Both the position numbers and the translations under genes were made by a program. Shown here in pieces: positions 1 through 7,967 of a stretch of DNA of 64,000 nt; position 1 is the first letter of the stretch; every line of letters starts with the position of its first letter. A model generated the notes under the pieces. That model saw nothing but the letters and a program-made list of their open reading frames with translations, had not been told where the DNA came from and made no database searches. This DNA comes from Pseudomonadota bacterium (GTDB lineage: Bacteria > Pseudomonadota > Gammaproteobacteria > Burkholderiales > Burkholderiaceae_B), in the NCBI GenBank assembly GCA_023425645.1, contig JAFACG010000003.1, forward strand, positions 7,416 through 71,415, written 5' to 3'.

Positions 1-279
1 CACATCGGCCGCGCCCATCAGGCGCCATTGCCAGACCGGAAAAAAAAGCGCCAGGGCGCCCAGAAAGCCGATCAGCGATGCGCCCCAGCCCGGCACGATT
101 CCCGAAGGCAGCCCGACCCACTGATTCGCCGCCAGTTTGTGCAGCAGAATGGACAGGAAATAAAGAACAAGAACGTTGTTATGAATCTTCCGGAATCTCA
201 AATCACGATAAATAATCTGAATCGAGAAAAAAACCAGAAGAAATGTAAAAATACCTTGTAACGAGGAAAGCATTAGCAT
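1..279 (-). CDS. Type IV prepilin peptidase TadV/CpaA-like, partial
   Basis: Truncated by the left edge: 93 residues are visible, running leftwards from the ATG at 279 (a second ATG lies at 273). The protein opens with a hydrophobic helix followed by YRDLRFRKIHN, carrying the first aspartate of A24 prepilin peptidases, then two further hydrophobic segments, and ends at MGAADV, where the second catalytic aspartate of the GxGD-type motif is expected. In this family the enzyme cleaves the leader of Flp pilins at the inner membrane. It lies just downstream of an Flp pilin on the same strand, as in tad/flp loci. Domain assignment is from motif and context; the C-terminal half is outside the window. 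Confidence 0.75.
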   Translation of the reverse strand, partial: MLMLSSLQGIFTFLLVFFSIQIIYRDLRFRKIHNNVLVLYFLSILLHKLAANQWVGLPSGIVPGWGASLIGFLGALALFFPVWQWRLMGAADV

Positions 280-334
280 CAGCCTATTCAAGACAGCAAA
301 AATTGGCAGTCAAGACAGGCCGATGCCAATTGAA

Positions 335-520
335 TTACTCGATCTCTTCTGCCGTCGAAGAAAGCTTTTCAGCGATTCCCCCAAAAAGCTCAGTCAGCCC
401 ATCAGAAACCAGCGTAAGCACCCCGATAATCGCCACCGCGATCAGGCCCGCAATCAAGCCGTACTCAATGGCCGTAGCGCCGTCTTCGTCGTTCCAGAAT
501 TGTTGAAGTTGAGCTTTCAT
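335..520 (-). CDS. flp: Flp/Fap-type pilin
   Basis: A 61-residue pilin subunit. The start at 520 is chosen because AGGGGGA sits just upstream; an upstream in-frame ATG at 538 lacks such a site. The protein has a short polar leader ending in DEDG, then ATAIEYGLIAGLIAVAII, the G/A-T-A-x-E-Y signature with the hydrophobic helix typical of Flp pilins, and a short acidic tail. Processing is expected after the Gly before ATAIEY by the TadV-like peptidase encoded 55 bp downstream. Flp pili mediate adherence and biofilm formation. The rest of the assembly machinery presumably lies to the left of the window. Confidence 0.93.
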   Translation of the reverse strand: MKAQLQQFWNDEDGATAIEYGLIAGLIAVAIIGVLTLVSDGLTELFGGIAEKLSSTAEEIE

Positions 521-1198
521 GACTTCCCCCTTGAACAAAAATTGCCGCCGGACCCGGTGGCAGGACGCCCCTCAGGGCACTTCAGTGCTGCCTGCGCCTC
601 GGGAGCAGGCAAACAAAATTATCAATTTTTTCAATTTGTGTTGATACACATCTTATAACTATCTAGCTCATTGTTTTAACTAGTATTTACGTGTAACAAG
701 CTCTGTTGACGAGATGAATTTTAGTTCAAAGATACAAAAAAAGCATGAATGTGGCTTCAGAACGTCATTTCATATATGAAAAAACGGCAAAAAACCTGCT
801 TTTTGAACCATGCGCTTACATAAAATATGGCAAATTTTGTCATTGTTAATATTTTTATTATTTTTGACACAGTGAATTCCCGCTTTGTCAACGCAGAATT
901 TAAAACGGTCGCGACATAAATTTTGGTTTGTTAAATAAAGTATCTCCGTTTGTGTCAACCTTCGAAGATCGGTATTTACCCTTAATACAAAAAAGAAAAA
1001 ACTTTTTCAAAACCTATGAGCACCAGGCAGAGGGTAAGCGGTTTTTCAGGCCTTATGTTTCCGAGTGTAATAGTTAAGGATTGAAAATCGACTACCCATC
1101 ATTCGGTTACCTTCGAACAACAAAAAATGACAGCACAGGCAAACTGCGGCACAGTAACGGCACGCGACGTTTTCATGCATAACAATTCAGCAGCAACC
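521..1198. promoter_or_regulatory. AT-rich divergent intergenic region between flp and the TpsB gene
   Basis: About 680 bp clearly richer in A+T than the flanking genes, separating two divergent genes. No convincing ORF was found. It contains four copies of the hexamer GTTGAC: one at 705-710 (plus), a close TTGACA at 864-869 (plus), and GTCAAC at 887-892 and 954-959 (minus orientation). These may be regulator sites or -35 elements. No promoter could be assigned with confidence to either gene. Confidence 0.4.
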
Positions 1199-2956
1199 AT
1201 GAACCTACATCGACCGCACGCTCTCTCGGGGACAACGAACACGCCTTCACCGCGCATTCTCTGCCTGGCTTTGCTGGCGGGCCTGGGAATCGGCGCCATG
1301 CCGCTGCAAAGTCGCGCCGACGCGCCTCTGCGCGGCAACCCCGTGGATACTCTGCCACCGATAGCCGCCCCCGCCCAACCGGCTCCGACAGCCCCGCTGG
1401 CGATTCCGCAATCGCCGGCCCAGACCCAGTTGCAGGCCCGCCTGCAACAGCAACTGGTGGTACGCAGCTTCGATGTCAGCGGCAGCCGCAGCATTCCCTT
1501 CGAACAGATCACCGCCATCCTGGAACCGCTGGCGGGCAAGCGCCTGACCATTGCGGAACTGATCAATCAGGTCAACCGCATCACCGCGCTCTACCAGGAA
1601 AAAGGCTATCCGCTGTCGTTCGCCATCTTGCAGGAACAGGACTTCGCCAATGGCCACGTGAAAGTCACGGTCGTGGAAGGACACGTGGGCAGCCTGCGCA
1701 TCGAGGGAGATCCCGGCCGCAGCGAAGCACGCATCCGCCGCGTCGCGCAAGCCATGCTGGACGAAAAGCCGCTGACCCAGCGCACGCTGGAACGCACCAT
1801 GAACCTGTTGCGCACCATTCCCGGCCTGAAGATAGACCCCAAGCTGGACATGCCGGCGCGCACGGACGGGGCCTCTGAACTGGTCATTGCCGCCACGCAC
1901 AAAAGCTTCGCGGTCAACGCCAGCCTGGCGGAGATGGGATCCAGCAAACAAGGAATCGTGCAGCTGACCACCAACAGCCTTACCCCGCTGGGCGAAGAAT
2001 TCAAGCTGACGGCGGCCATCCCCACCTCGTCGGAAGACGTCAAGTACGTCAGCGGCACGCTGTCCATCCCCCTGACCGGTAATGGCCTGTCGCTGGACAT
2101 CGACGGCTACCACTACCGCTCCAAGCCACGGGACGAAGTGCTGGAAAGGGATGGGTGGCAGCGCAAGGTGATCAACGAACGCATCGGCGCCGCCATCAGC
2201 TACCCTTTCATCCTGAGCAACCAGCGCAGCCTGAAAGGCAATGTGGGCTTCTACGCCAGCCGTTCGCTGGATGACTACACGCACGAGACTCTGGACAATG
2301 TCTGGATCGAGAACACGACCGACGTGCGCGCCGTCAAAGGCGAATTGCAGTACAAGGACGCCTCGGCGCGGCAGTCCCGCGAGATCAATCTGGGCGTCTA
2401 CAAGGGCGTGGACGCGATGGGCGCCCGCAAGACCCTGAACACGTACCTGCAACGGGACATGGAGTCGGACCTGGACCTGGACTTCACCCGCTGGACGGCC
2501 TCGATCAAGCAGAACGTGGCCCTGGCCGCCCAGTTCGGGCTGAGCCTGTCAGCCAGCGGCCAATACAGCAGCAACGTCCTGCCCAACTCGGAACAGGTGT
2601 CGTTCGGCGCATGGCGCCACGGCTACGGCTATCCCCAGGGCGAACTGGCGGGCGACAAAGGCATAGGCGCCACCATCGAACTGAACCGCCGTTTCACCAA
2701 TTCCTCCTCCTGGCTCAACAGCATCCAGCCTTATATCGCCTATGACTGGGCCCGCGCCTGGTACAACCTGGAGCGCCTGAACAGCTACAACAATCGCAAG
2801 CTGAGTTCGGCCGCGCTGGGCGTGCGCCTGTCCAACAACAAGCACTACCTGTTCGACATCAATATCGCCAAGCCCATCGGCGATCTGCCCGTCAATACGG
2901 ACAAGCGCAAGCTGCGGCTGAACACCAACTTCCTGTTCTTCTACGACGGTTTCTGA
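1199..2956 (+). CDS. TpsB-family outer-membrane transporter (ShlB/FhaC/HecB type)
   Basis: About 585 residues: a signal peptide (hydrophobic stretch ILCLALLAGLGIGAM, cleavage near SRADA), a proline-rich linker, a POTRA domain (about residues 85-170, containing VVEGHVGSLRIEGD) and a ShlB-type 16-strand barrel that ends in phenylalanine, as outer-membrane proteins do. The TpsB motif VRLSNNKHYLFDINIAKP is near the C-terminus. Such proteins secrete or activate a TpsA exoprotein across the outer membrane. No TpsA lies next to it; the next genes are collagen-like lipoproteins. The start is uncertain: in-frame ATGs at 1127 and 1175 also lack a Shine-Dalgarno, and 1199 gives the most normal signal peptide. 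A terminator follows. Confidence 0.85.
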   Translation: MNLHRPHALSGTTNTPSPRILCLALLAGLGIGAMPLQSRADAPLRGNPVDTLPPIAAPAQPAPTAPLAIPQSPAQTQLQARLQQQLVVRSFDVSGSRSIPFEQITAILEPLAGKRLTIAELINQVNRITALYQEKGYPLSFAILQEQDFANGHVKVTVVEGHVGSLRIEGDPGRSEARIRRVAQAMLDEKPLTQRTLERTMNLLRTIPGLKIDPKLDMPARTDGASELVIAATHKSFAVNASLAEMGSSKQGIVQLTTNSLTPLGEEFKLTAAIPTSSEDVKYVSGTLSIPLTGNGLSLDIDGYHYRSKPRDEVLERDGWQRKVINERIGAAISYPFILSNQRSLKGNVGFYASRSLDDYTHETLDNVWIENTTDVRAVKGELQYKDASARQSREINLGVYKGVDAMGARKTLNTYLQRDMESDLDLDFTRWTASIKQNVALAAQFGLSLSASGQYSSNVLPNSEQVSFGAWRHGYGYPQGELAGDKGIGATIELNRRFTNSSSWLNSIQPYIAYDWARAWYNLERLNSYNNRKLSSAALGVRLSNNKHYLFDINIAKPIGDLPVNTDKRKLRLNTNFLFFYDGF

Positions 2957-2980
2957 CCCGGCATTCCGCCTCCGCCGCCC

Positions 2981-3005
2981 GGCCATCGCAAGATGGCCTT
3001 TTTTT
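2981..3005 (+). terminator. Rho-independent terminator of the TpsB gene
   Basis: Stem GGCCATC (2981-2987) pairs with GATGGCC (2992-2998) around a GCAA tetraloop, followed by seven T. It lies 25 bp after the TpsB stop and separates that gene from the lipoprotein cassette. Confidence 0.9.
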
Positions 3006-3048
3006 ATGCCTCAACTTCGACGTTTTTTTACCAAGGTGTTACGGAAAA

Positions 3049-3060
3049 CGTTACGTAACG
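3049..3060. promoter_or_regulatory. Palindrome CGTTACGTAACG upstream of the first lipoprotein cassette
   Basis: A perfect 12-bp palindrome about 160 bp upstream of the sigma-54 promoter at 3207-3224. The same GTTACGTAAC core occurs at 5591-5600 in front of the second cassette. It is flanked by looser inverted halves (GTGTT near 3036 and AACAC near 3072). The distance fits an upstream activator site for a sigma-54 enhancer-binding protein; binding by the cassette's own MarR protein is the alternative. Confidence 0.6.
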
Positions 3061-3206
3061 GGAACGGAACACGTCACCGAAACAGGCTGCGGCGCAGCGG
3101 CCAAGTTCCGCTTCCAGTACAGAAAGCACGCTCCCTTGCTCTTGAAAAAAACTTCAGTTTATTGATTTTTAAAGAGAAATCAGCAACCGAACCATAAGCA
3201 TAAAAA

Positions 3207-3224
3207 TTGGCACGACTATTGCTT
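3207..3224 (+). promoter_or_regulatory. Sigma-54 (RpoN) promoter of the first collagen-like lipoprotein
   Basis: TTGGCACGACTATTGCTT matches the -24/-12 consensus TGGCAC-N5-TTGC exactly, with the invariant GG (3209-3210) and GC (3221-3222) 12 bp apart. Transcription would begin near 3234, about 45 nt before the ATG at 3280. An equivalent element stands at 5703-5720. Confidence 0.85.
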
Positions 3225-3279
3225 CATGTTCATCAACAGCCCCGCTGGGCCGTCCTCTCATATCAAAACGGAGTCAGAC

Positions 3280-4962
3280 ATGAAAGCAAGGAACTCAGCA
3301 AGAAAAGCCGCCGTGCAACGCATCCTGCAACGCACCGTCGTCGCCACCCTCGTCATCAGCGCCGCGGCGCTGGCAGGCTGCTCCTCGCGCGGCGGAGTGC
3401 GCAGCAGCGACGTGGCCGTCACCCCTCCCGTGGTCGACCCCGGTCTTCCGCTGAACCCTGGCGGCGGCGGAAACAATGGAGGCGGCAACAATGGAGGCGG
3501 CAACAATGGGGGCGGCGACAACGGCGGCGGAAACAACGGGGGCGGCACCAATGTCACGCAGAACGCCCTGGGCAATCTGGGCAAGGCCGTGGACAACGTC
3601 ATCCCGCTCAACCTGGAAAAGACAGGCTCGCAACTGGGTGAGACCCTGGACAGCGCCCTGGCGCCCGTGACCGGCATCGTGACGGACACCACGCGCACCG
3701 TTGGCAGCGTGACCGGACTGGGCGAACCCGTCAATGGCGTGACCCAGCAAGTTGGCGGCGTCGTGTCGGGCCTGGGCGGGGAACTGAGCAACAGCGGCCT
3801 TCCCCTGAATCTGGGCGTGGGAGCCGGCGGCTTGCTCAGCCATCTGGGCCAGGCGGTAGGTTCGGCTGGCGGGCTGCTGGTCAACGATCCGGACAACGCC
3901 ACCCCCCTGGGCAATACGCTGCAACACGCCACCAAGGGTGTGGAGGTGCTGACGGGCGCCTTGCAGGGTGAAGGCAGCCTGCTGCCCCCCCTGACCTCTC
4001 AACTGGGCCTGGGCGGCGCTCTTCTGGCCGATTCCGGCTCTCCCATCCTGGAGCCCGCCCTGGGCAATGTCGGCCAGGCCGTGGACAACATCGTTCCCGT
4101 GGGCTTGAACCCCATCCTGGGCGATGTGGGCGCCGCCCTGGACAATACGGTTGCCCCCGTGGCGGCCACCGTCACCCATGTCACCCAGCAAGTCGGCGAC
4201 GGGCTGGGCGTAGGCCAACCCATCAACGCCTTGCTGGGCGGAGTGGGCAGCGTGCTGAACCAGGCGGGCGGAACGCTGGACTCGGCTGCGCCGCTGGGAC
4301 TGGGCGGCGTGGTCGGCCATCTGGGCAATGCCGTCACCTCGGCCGGAGGGCTGCTGCACGCCTCTGCTGACAACGCGAACCCGCTGGGCGATGTGCTGAA
4401 CAGCACCACCAAAGCCGTGGCATCGCTGACCGGCGGCTTGGGCGGGGTCGCCGGCGGCGATAACGGTGGATTGCTCGCGCCCGTGACCGGCCTGCTGGGC
4501 GGCCTGGGCGGCGGCGACGGCGCCAATGGCGGGCTGCTGGCCCCAGTCACCGGACTGGTGGGCGGATTGACGGGAGGCCTGGCCGGCGGCGACGGCGCCA
4601 GCGGCGGACTGCTGGCCCCAGTCACCGGACTGGTGGGCGGACTGACGGGCGGCCTGGCCGGCGGCGACGGCGCCAACGGCGGGCTGCTGGCTCCCGTCAC
4701 CGGCTTGCTGGGCGGCATCACAGGCAGCGTGACGGTCGGCGCCGGCGCCGAAGCGGGCGCTCAAGCCGGCGGCGGGCTGCTGGCGCCGGTCACCGGCCTG
4801 GTCGGCGGCCTGCTGGGGGGCTTGACGGGCGGCGTGGGCGTGCAAGCCTCCGTCAATGCCGGCGCCGCCGGCGAAGCATCGCCAGCGGCTCAAGCCAATG
4901 GCGGACTGCTGGCGCCCGTTACCGGACTGGTGGGCGGACTGCTCGGAGGTGGACGCAAATGA
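3280..4962 (+). CDS. Glycine-rich collagen-like lipoprotein, paralogue 1
   Basis: 560 residues from the ATG at 3280. The N-terminus is a lipoprotein signal peptide with lipobox LAGC, giving a lipidated Cys34. It is followed by a low-complexity GGGNN segment (about residues 60-90). Two similar modules of roughly 180 residues come next, each with NLGKAVDN or NVGQAVDN, LPLNLG/GLGLGG and VGSAGGLL-type motifs. The C-terminal part carries tandem units of the type NGGLLAPVTGLVGG. Proteins like this are often labelled collagen-like triple-helix-repeat proteins, but strict Gly-X-Y is not obvious here. A membrane-anchored, surface-exposed or periplasmic structural role is inferred. It is followed with a 4-bp overlap by a MarR gene and preceded by a sigma-54 promoter. 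Confidence 0.8.
   Translation: MKARNSARKAAVQRILQRTVVATLVISAAALAGCSSRGGVRSSDVAVTPPVVDPGLPLNPGGGGNNGGGNNGGGNNGGGDNGGGNNGGGTNVTQNALGNLGKAVDNVIPLNLEKTGSQLGETLDSALAPVTGIVTDTTRTVGSVTGLGEPVNGVTQQVGGVVSGLGGELSNSGLPLNLGVGAGGLLSHLGQAVGSAGGLLVNDPDNATPLGNTLQHATKGVEVLTGALQGEGSLLPPLTSQLGLGGALLADSGSPILEPALGNVGQAVDNIVPVGLNPILGDVGAALDNTVAPVAATVTHVTQQVGDGLGVGQPINALLGGVGSVLNQAGGTLDSAAPLGLGGVVGHLGNAVTSAGGLLHASADNANPLGDVLNSTTKAVASLTGGLGGVAGGDNGGLLAPVTGLLGGLGGGDGANGGLLAPVTGLVGGLTGGLAGGDGASGGLLAPVTGLVGGLTGGLAGGDGANGGLLAPVTGLLGGITGSVTVGAGAEAGAQAGGGLLAPVTGLVGGLLGGLTGGVGVQASVNAGAAGEASPAAQANGGLLAPVTGLVGGLLGGGRK
3460..3548 (+). repeat. Gly/Asn-coding short tandem repeats in lipoprotein 1
   Basis: Imperfect in-frame repeats of the type GGCGGCAACAAT coding for GGGNN/GGGDN, directly after the lipidated N-terminus. 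The unit length is a multiple of three, so slippage would change linker length without breaking the frame. Confidence 0.75.
4465..4950 (+). repeat. Tandem repeats encoding NGGLLAPVTGLVGG units (lipoprotein 1)
   Basis: Six copies of a motif beginning GGLLAPVTGL, the middle ones in units of about 25 residues (75 bp), with longer, alanine-rich spacers between the last two copies. The related block in paralogue 2 (7009-7290) is more regular. Confidence 0.75.
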
Positions 4963-5540
4963 TGAATAAAGTCATGAACCCGGTTTCCCGGTCGGTAAGC
5001 TATCAGCCCGGCGCCGTCTCCAGGGCAGACTGGTCCGCGCGCCCAGAGGGCAATACGATGCTTTCAGAAAAAATGTTGCTCGATCTGAGCAAGATGCTGG
5101 GTCGTCAGTTCACCGTCTATGCCGAAGCGCTCAAAGCCAGCCTGGCCGAAGAAGCCGGCCTGCCGCTGAATGACTTCAAGGCCCTGGAATACATCATGGA
5201 GTTCGACGCCTTGCCCACGGGACAGCTTGCACAGCTGATGGACCTGAGCGCCAGCGGAGTCAGCTCGCTGATCAACCGTCTGGAGCACAAAGGCTACATC
5301 ACTCGCGGGAGGCATCCATTGGACAAGCGGGTCATCGCCCTGCACCCGGTCATGGATAAGTGTCGCGGCGTCCTGGCCATCAAAGAGCGCGCCATCACCC
5401 AAGCCATCAATGCGGCCGCCAACCAGAATCCGGCCCAGTTGATCGCCATGTACGACTTCCTGGTGGACAGCATGAGCGCCTTCCGGCAGAACACCAAAGC
5501 ATGGCTGGATGCCAAGGCGCTCGTACCGCGCATGACTTGA
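4959..5540 (+). CDS. MarR-family transcriptional regulator, paralogue 1
   Basis: 193 residues. The ATG at 4959 overlaps the lipoprotein stop by 4 bp (ATGA), with GGAGGT at 4946-4951, so translation is probably coupled. Residues from about 40 onward form a MarR winged helix: LPTGQLAQLMDLSASGVSSL is the recognition region and RGRHPLDKRVIALHP is the wing, with the DKR signature. A C-terminal dimerisation helix follows. It is clearly paralogous to the MarR protein at 7417-7941. MarR proteins usually repress, often their own operon. The presence of a sigma-54 promoter upstream makes the control here less usual. The ligand is unknown. Confidence 0.9.
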   Translation: MMNKVMNPVSRSVSYQPGAVSRADWSARPEGNTMLSEKMLLDLSKMLGRQFTVYAEALKASLAEEAGLPLNDFKALEYIMEFDALPTGQLAQLMDLSASGVSSLINRLEHKGYITRGRHPLDKRVIALHPVMDKCRGVLAIKERAITQAINAAANQNPAQLIAMYDFLVDSMSAFRQNTKAWLDAKALVPRMT

Positions 5541-5560
5541 TACTTTTCATCTCCTTTTTT

Positions 5561-5590
5561 GAACCGCTGCCTGCAGCGGTTCTTTTTTTT
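5561..5590 (+). terminator. Rho-independent terminator of cassette 1
   Basis: GAACCGCTG (5561-5569) pairs with CAGCGGTTC (5574-5582) around CCTG, followed by eight T. It ends 20 bp after the MarR stop and abuts the GTTACGTAAC palindrome of the next cassette. Confidence 0.95.
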
Positions 5591-5600
5591 GTTACGTAAC
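5591..5600. promoter_or_regulatory. Palindrome GTTACGTAAC upstream of the second lipoprotein cassette
   Basis: Same 10-bp core as at 3050-3059, here about 105 bp upstream of the sigma-54 -24 element at 5705. A further half-site GTAAC lies at about 5626-5630. Probably a shared activator or repressor site for both cassettes. Confidence 0.6.
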
Positions 5601-5702
5601 ATGCGGACCCAGTGTGTCCGGCCAGCGTAACAAACACCCTCTTTTTTTCGCCTCCTTTCACGGAGAGCCAGGATTGTCGCGGTCTTTCGCGCCGAACTCA
5701 AT

Positions 5703-5720
5703 TTGGCACGCTTATTGCTT
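5703..5720 (+). promoter_or_regulatory. Sigma-54 promoter of the second collagen-like lipoprotein
   Basis: TTGGCACGCTTATTGCTT has GG at 5705-5706 and GC at 5717-5718, 12 bp apart, matching TGGCAC-N5-TTGC exactly. Predicted transcription start near 5730, about 40 nt before the ATG. Confidence 0.85.
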
Positions 5721-5769
5721 CTTAAATATTGAGGCAATTGAATACTCAGATCACTTATTGGAGCAAGCA

Positions 5770-7404
5770 ATGAATAAGAACACAGACAGCAAGAAATCCG
5801 TGCTTCGCCTGACACTGTTGGCAACCTTGATGGCCAGCACACTGACTCTGACGGCCTGCGGAAGCCTGACGGGCGGCGGCTCTTCTGGTTCAGGCAAACC
5901 AGTGCCGACCAATCCTGATCCAGGCAATGGCGGTGGTGGCGGCGGTGACAACGGCGGCGGCGATAACGGCAGCGGTGACAACGGCGGCGGTGACAACGGC
6001 GGCGGCGGCGATAATGGCGGCGGCGATAATGGCGGCGGCGACAATGGCGGCGGCGACAATGGCGGCGGAGACAATGGCGGCGGTGAACCTCCCGCCCGCA
6101 CTCCAGGCCCTCTGGAAACCACGCTGAACAATGTCGGAGAAGCCGTAGACAACGTGCTGCCCGCAGGGCTGCAGGAAACCGGCGGCAAGCTGGGCCAGAC
6201 CCTGGACAGCGTCGTCGCGCCGGTTGTCGATACGGCCACAGGCCTCACGCAGCAAGTGGGCGGCGCGACCGGCCTGGGCGAGCCCGTCAATGGCTTGCTG
6301 AACCAGACCGGCGGCGTGGTCGCCAATCTGGGCGAGCAATTGGGCAACAGCGGCCTGCCCCTGAACCTGGGCCAAGGCGTGGGCGGGCTGCTGACAGGTC
6401 TGGGCAATGCGGTCGGCAGCGCTGGCGGCCTGCTGCATGCCGACCCCAACAACCCCGCCCCCCTGACGGCCGTGCTGGGCCATGCCACCGGCGGTCTGGC
6501 GGAGCTGACGGACTCGCTCACCGGCGAAGGCAGCCTGCTTTACCCGCTGACCGGCCAACTGGGCCTGGGCGGCTTGCTGAACGGCGGCGATGCCGCTCCC
6601 ATCCTCGAGCCCGCCCTGGGCAATGTCGGCCAGGCCGTGGACAACATCATTCCCGTGGGCCTGAATCCTATTCTGGGCAATGTAGGCGAGACTCTGGATA
6701 CTGTCGTCGCCCCTGTCGGTGCAACAGTGACTCACGTCACCCAGCAAGTCGGCGACGGCCTGGGAGTGGGCCAGCCCATCAACGCCCTGCTGGGCGGCGT
6801 AGGTTCGGTCCTGAACCAGACTGGTTCAGCCCTTGACGGCGCAGCCGGCCTGGGCCTGGGCGGCTTGCTGGGCGGACTGGGCGACGCCGTGGCCAGCGCC
6901 GGCGGCCTGTTGCACGCCACCGAAGAGAACCCCAATCCACTGGACGCGACCCTGAACCATGCCACCGGTGCCGTCGCCTCCCTGGCCGGCGGACTGGGCG
7001 GCGGTGAAGGAGGACTGCTGGCTCCCGTCACCGGCCTGGTCGGCGGCTTGACCGGCGGGCTGGCCGGCGGCGAAGCCAATGGCGGCTTGCTCGCGCCCGT
7101 CACCGGCCTGGTCGGCGGCTTGACCGGCGGGCTGGCCGGCGGCGAAGCCAATGGCGGTCTGCTCGCGCCCGTCACCGGCCTGGTCGGCGGACTGACGGGC
7201 GGGCTGACCGGCGGTGAAGCCAACGGCGGCCTGCTTGCGCCCGTCACCGGACTGGTCGGCGGCCTGGTAGGCGGGCTGACCGGCTCGCCGGCCGGCGAGC
7301 CGTCCGCTCCACCCGCTGGCAATCCTCCGGCAGCGGCCAATGGCGGCCTGCTCGCTCCCGTCAATGGTCTGCTCGGCGGCCTGCTGGGCGGGTCTCCTCG
7401 ATAA
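5770..7404 (+). CDS. Glycine-rich collagen-like lipoprotein, paralogue 2
   Basis: 544 residues from the ATG at 5770, preceded by GGAG. Signal peptide with lipobox LTAC (lipidated Cys30), then a long GGGDN repeat linker (about residues 53-106). Two modules similar to those of paralogue 1 follow, including ILEPALGNVGQAVDNIIPVG and GDGLGVGQPINALLGGVGSV, which are almost identical in both proteins. The C-terminus has regular 24-residue units starting NGGLLAPVTGLVGGLTGG. The function is unknown. Because architecture, promoter type and MarR neighbour are all shared with paralogue 1, a cassette duplication is inferred. The MarR gene follows after 12 bp. Confidence 0.8.
   Translation: MNKNTDSKKSVLRLTLLATLMASTLTLTACGSLTGGGSSGSGKPVPTNPDPGNGGGGGGDNGGGDNGSGDNGGGDNGGGGDNGGGDNGGGDNGGGDNGGGDNGGGEPPARTPGPLETTLNNVGEAVDNVLPAGLQETGGKLGQTLDSVVAPVVDTATGLTQQVGGATGLGEPVNGLLNQTGGVVANLGEQLGNSGLPLNLGQGVGGLLTGLGNAVGSAGGLLHADPNNPAPLTAVLGHATGGLAELTDSLTGEGSLLYPLTGQLGLGGLLNGGDAAPILEPALGNVGQAVDNIIPVGLNPILGNVGETLDTVVAPVGATVTHVTQQVGDGLGVGQPINALLGGVGSVLNQTGSALDGAAGLGLGGLLGGLGDAVASAGGLLHATEENPNPLDATLNHATGAVASLAGGLGGGEGGLLAPVTGLVGGLTGGLAGGEANGGLLAPVTGLVGGLTGGLAGGEANGGLLAPVTGLVGGLTGGLTGGEANGGLLAPVTGLVGGLVGGLTGSPAGEPSAPPAGNPPAAANGGLLAPVNGLLGGLLGGSPR
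5926..6087 (+). repeat. GGGDN-coding tandem repeats in lipoprotein 2
   Basis: About ten in-frame repeats of about 15 bp (GGCGGCGGCGACAAT type). Several adjacent copies are nearly identical in DNA, which favours slipped-strand length change without frameshift. Confidence 0.85.
7009..7290 (+). repeat. 72-bp tandem repeats in lipoprotein 2
   Basis: Between three and four copies of a 24-codon unit encoding GGLLAPVTGLVGGLTGGLAG followed by GEAN. Neighbouring copies are nearly identical at DNA level. Copy number may vary between strains. Confidence 0.85.
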
Positions 7405-7416
7405 GGAGCACTGCGC

Positions 7417-7941
7417 ATGCCGGACAAACTGCCTGGCACTCACTTTTCGTCCGGCCTGCGCAACACGGATGACGTCCTGTCAGGGCATATGCGAAGCGAT
7501 ATTGCCCGCATGATGGGTCGTCAACTGGATGTCTATGCCGAAGCCGGCAAGTACAGCCTGGCGGAAAATGTCGGGCTGACACTCAATGAGTACAAGGCGC
7601 TGGAATTCATTCTGGAACTGAATCCGCTCTCGCCAGGGCAGCTGGCGCAACTGCTGAACCTGAGCGCGAGTGGCGCCAGCGCCCTGATCGGGCGACTGGA
7701 ACAAGCCGGCTACATCCACCGCACCCGCCATCCCGCGGATAAACGCATGGTGGCCCTGTACCCGGACCTGAAACAGTGCCGGCAGATCATGATCAGCATG
7801 GAGGAGTCCGCCGCCCGCGCCATTGAACGCACGGCCAGCCACAACCCCGCCCAACTCATCGCGATCTATGATTTTCTGTTCAACAGCATCGCCAGCCTGC
7901 GAGCCAGCGCGCTTGAGCGGCTCAAACACAAAACGGATTGA
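7417..7941 (+). CDS. MarR-family transcriptional regulator, paralogue 2
   Basis: 174 residues from an ATG with AAGGAG at 7402-7407, 12 bp after the lipoprotein stop. The winged helix contains LSPGQLAQLLNLSASGASAL (recognition region) and RTRHPADKRMVALYP (wing with DKR), followed by a C-terminal helix with NPAQLIAIYDF, which is nearly the same as NPAQLIAMYDF in paralogue 1. The two regulators are close enough that cross-binding to the same operators is plausible. A terminator follows 26 bp after the stop. Confidence 0.9.
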   Translation: MPDKLPGTHFSSGLRNTDDVLSGHMRSDIARMMGRQLDVYAEAGKYSLAENVGLTLNEYKALEFILELNPLSPGQLAQLLNLSASGASALIGRLEQAGYIHRTRHPADKRMVALYPDLKQCRQIMISMEESAARAIERTASHNPAQLIAIYDFLFNSIASLRASALERLKHKTD

Positions 7942-7967
7942 AATCCGGATGCTTTCTTGCTGCTTTG

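Noticed and set aside
770..958. 62-residue minus-strand frame in the AT-rich gap before the TpsB gene
   Set aside because: No ribosome-binding site, no recognisable features, and the AT-rich stretch makes chance frames with common start codons likely.
1247..2452. Long minus-strand frame opposite the TpsB gene
   Set aside because: Antisense shadow; the plus-strand protein has signal peptide, POTRA and barrel motifs.
3460..7290. CRISPR-like array in the regular repeats
   Set aside because: The repeats are in-frame coding repeats without unique spacers of constant length, and no cas genes are present.
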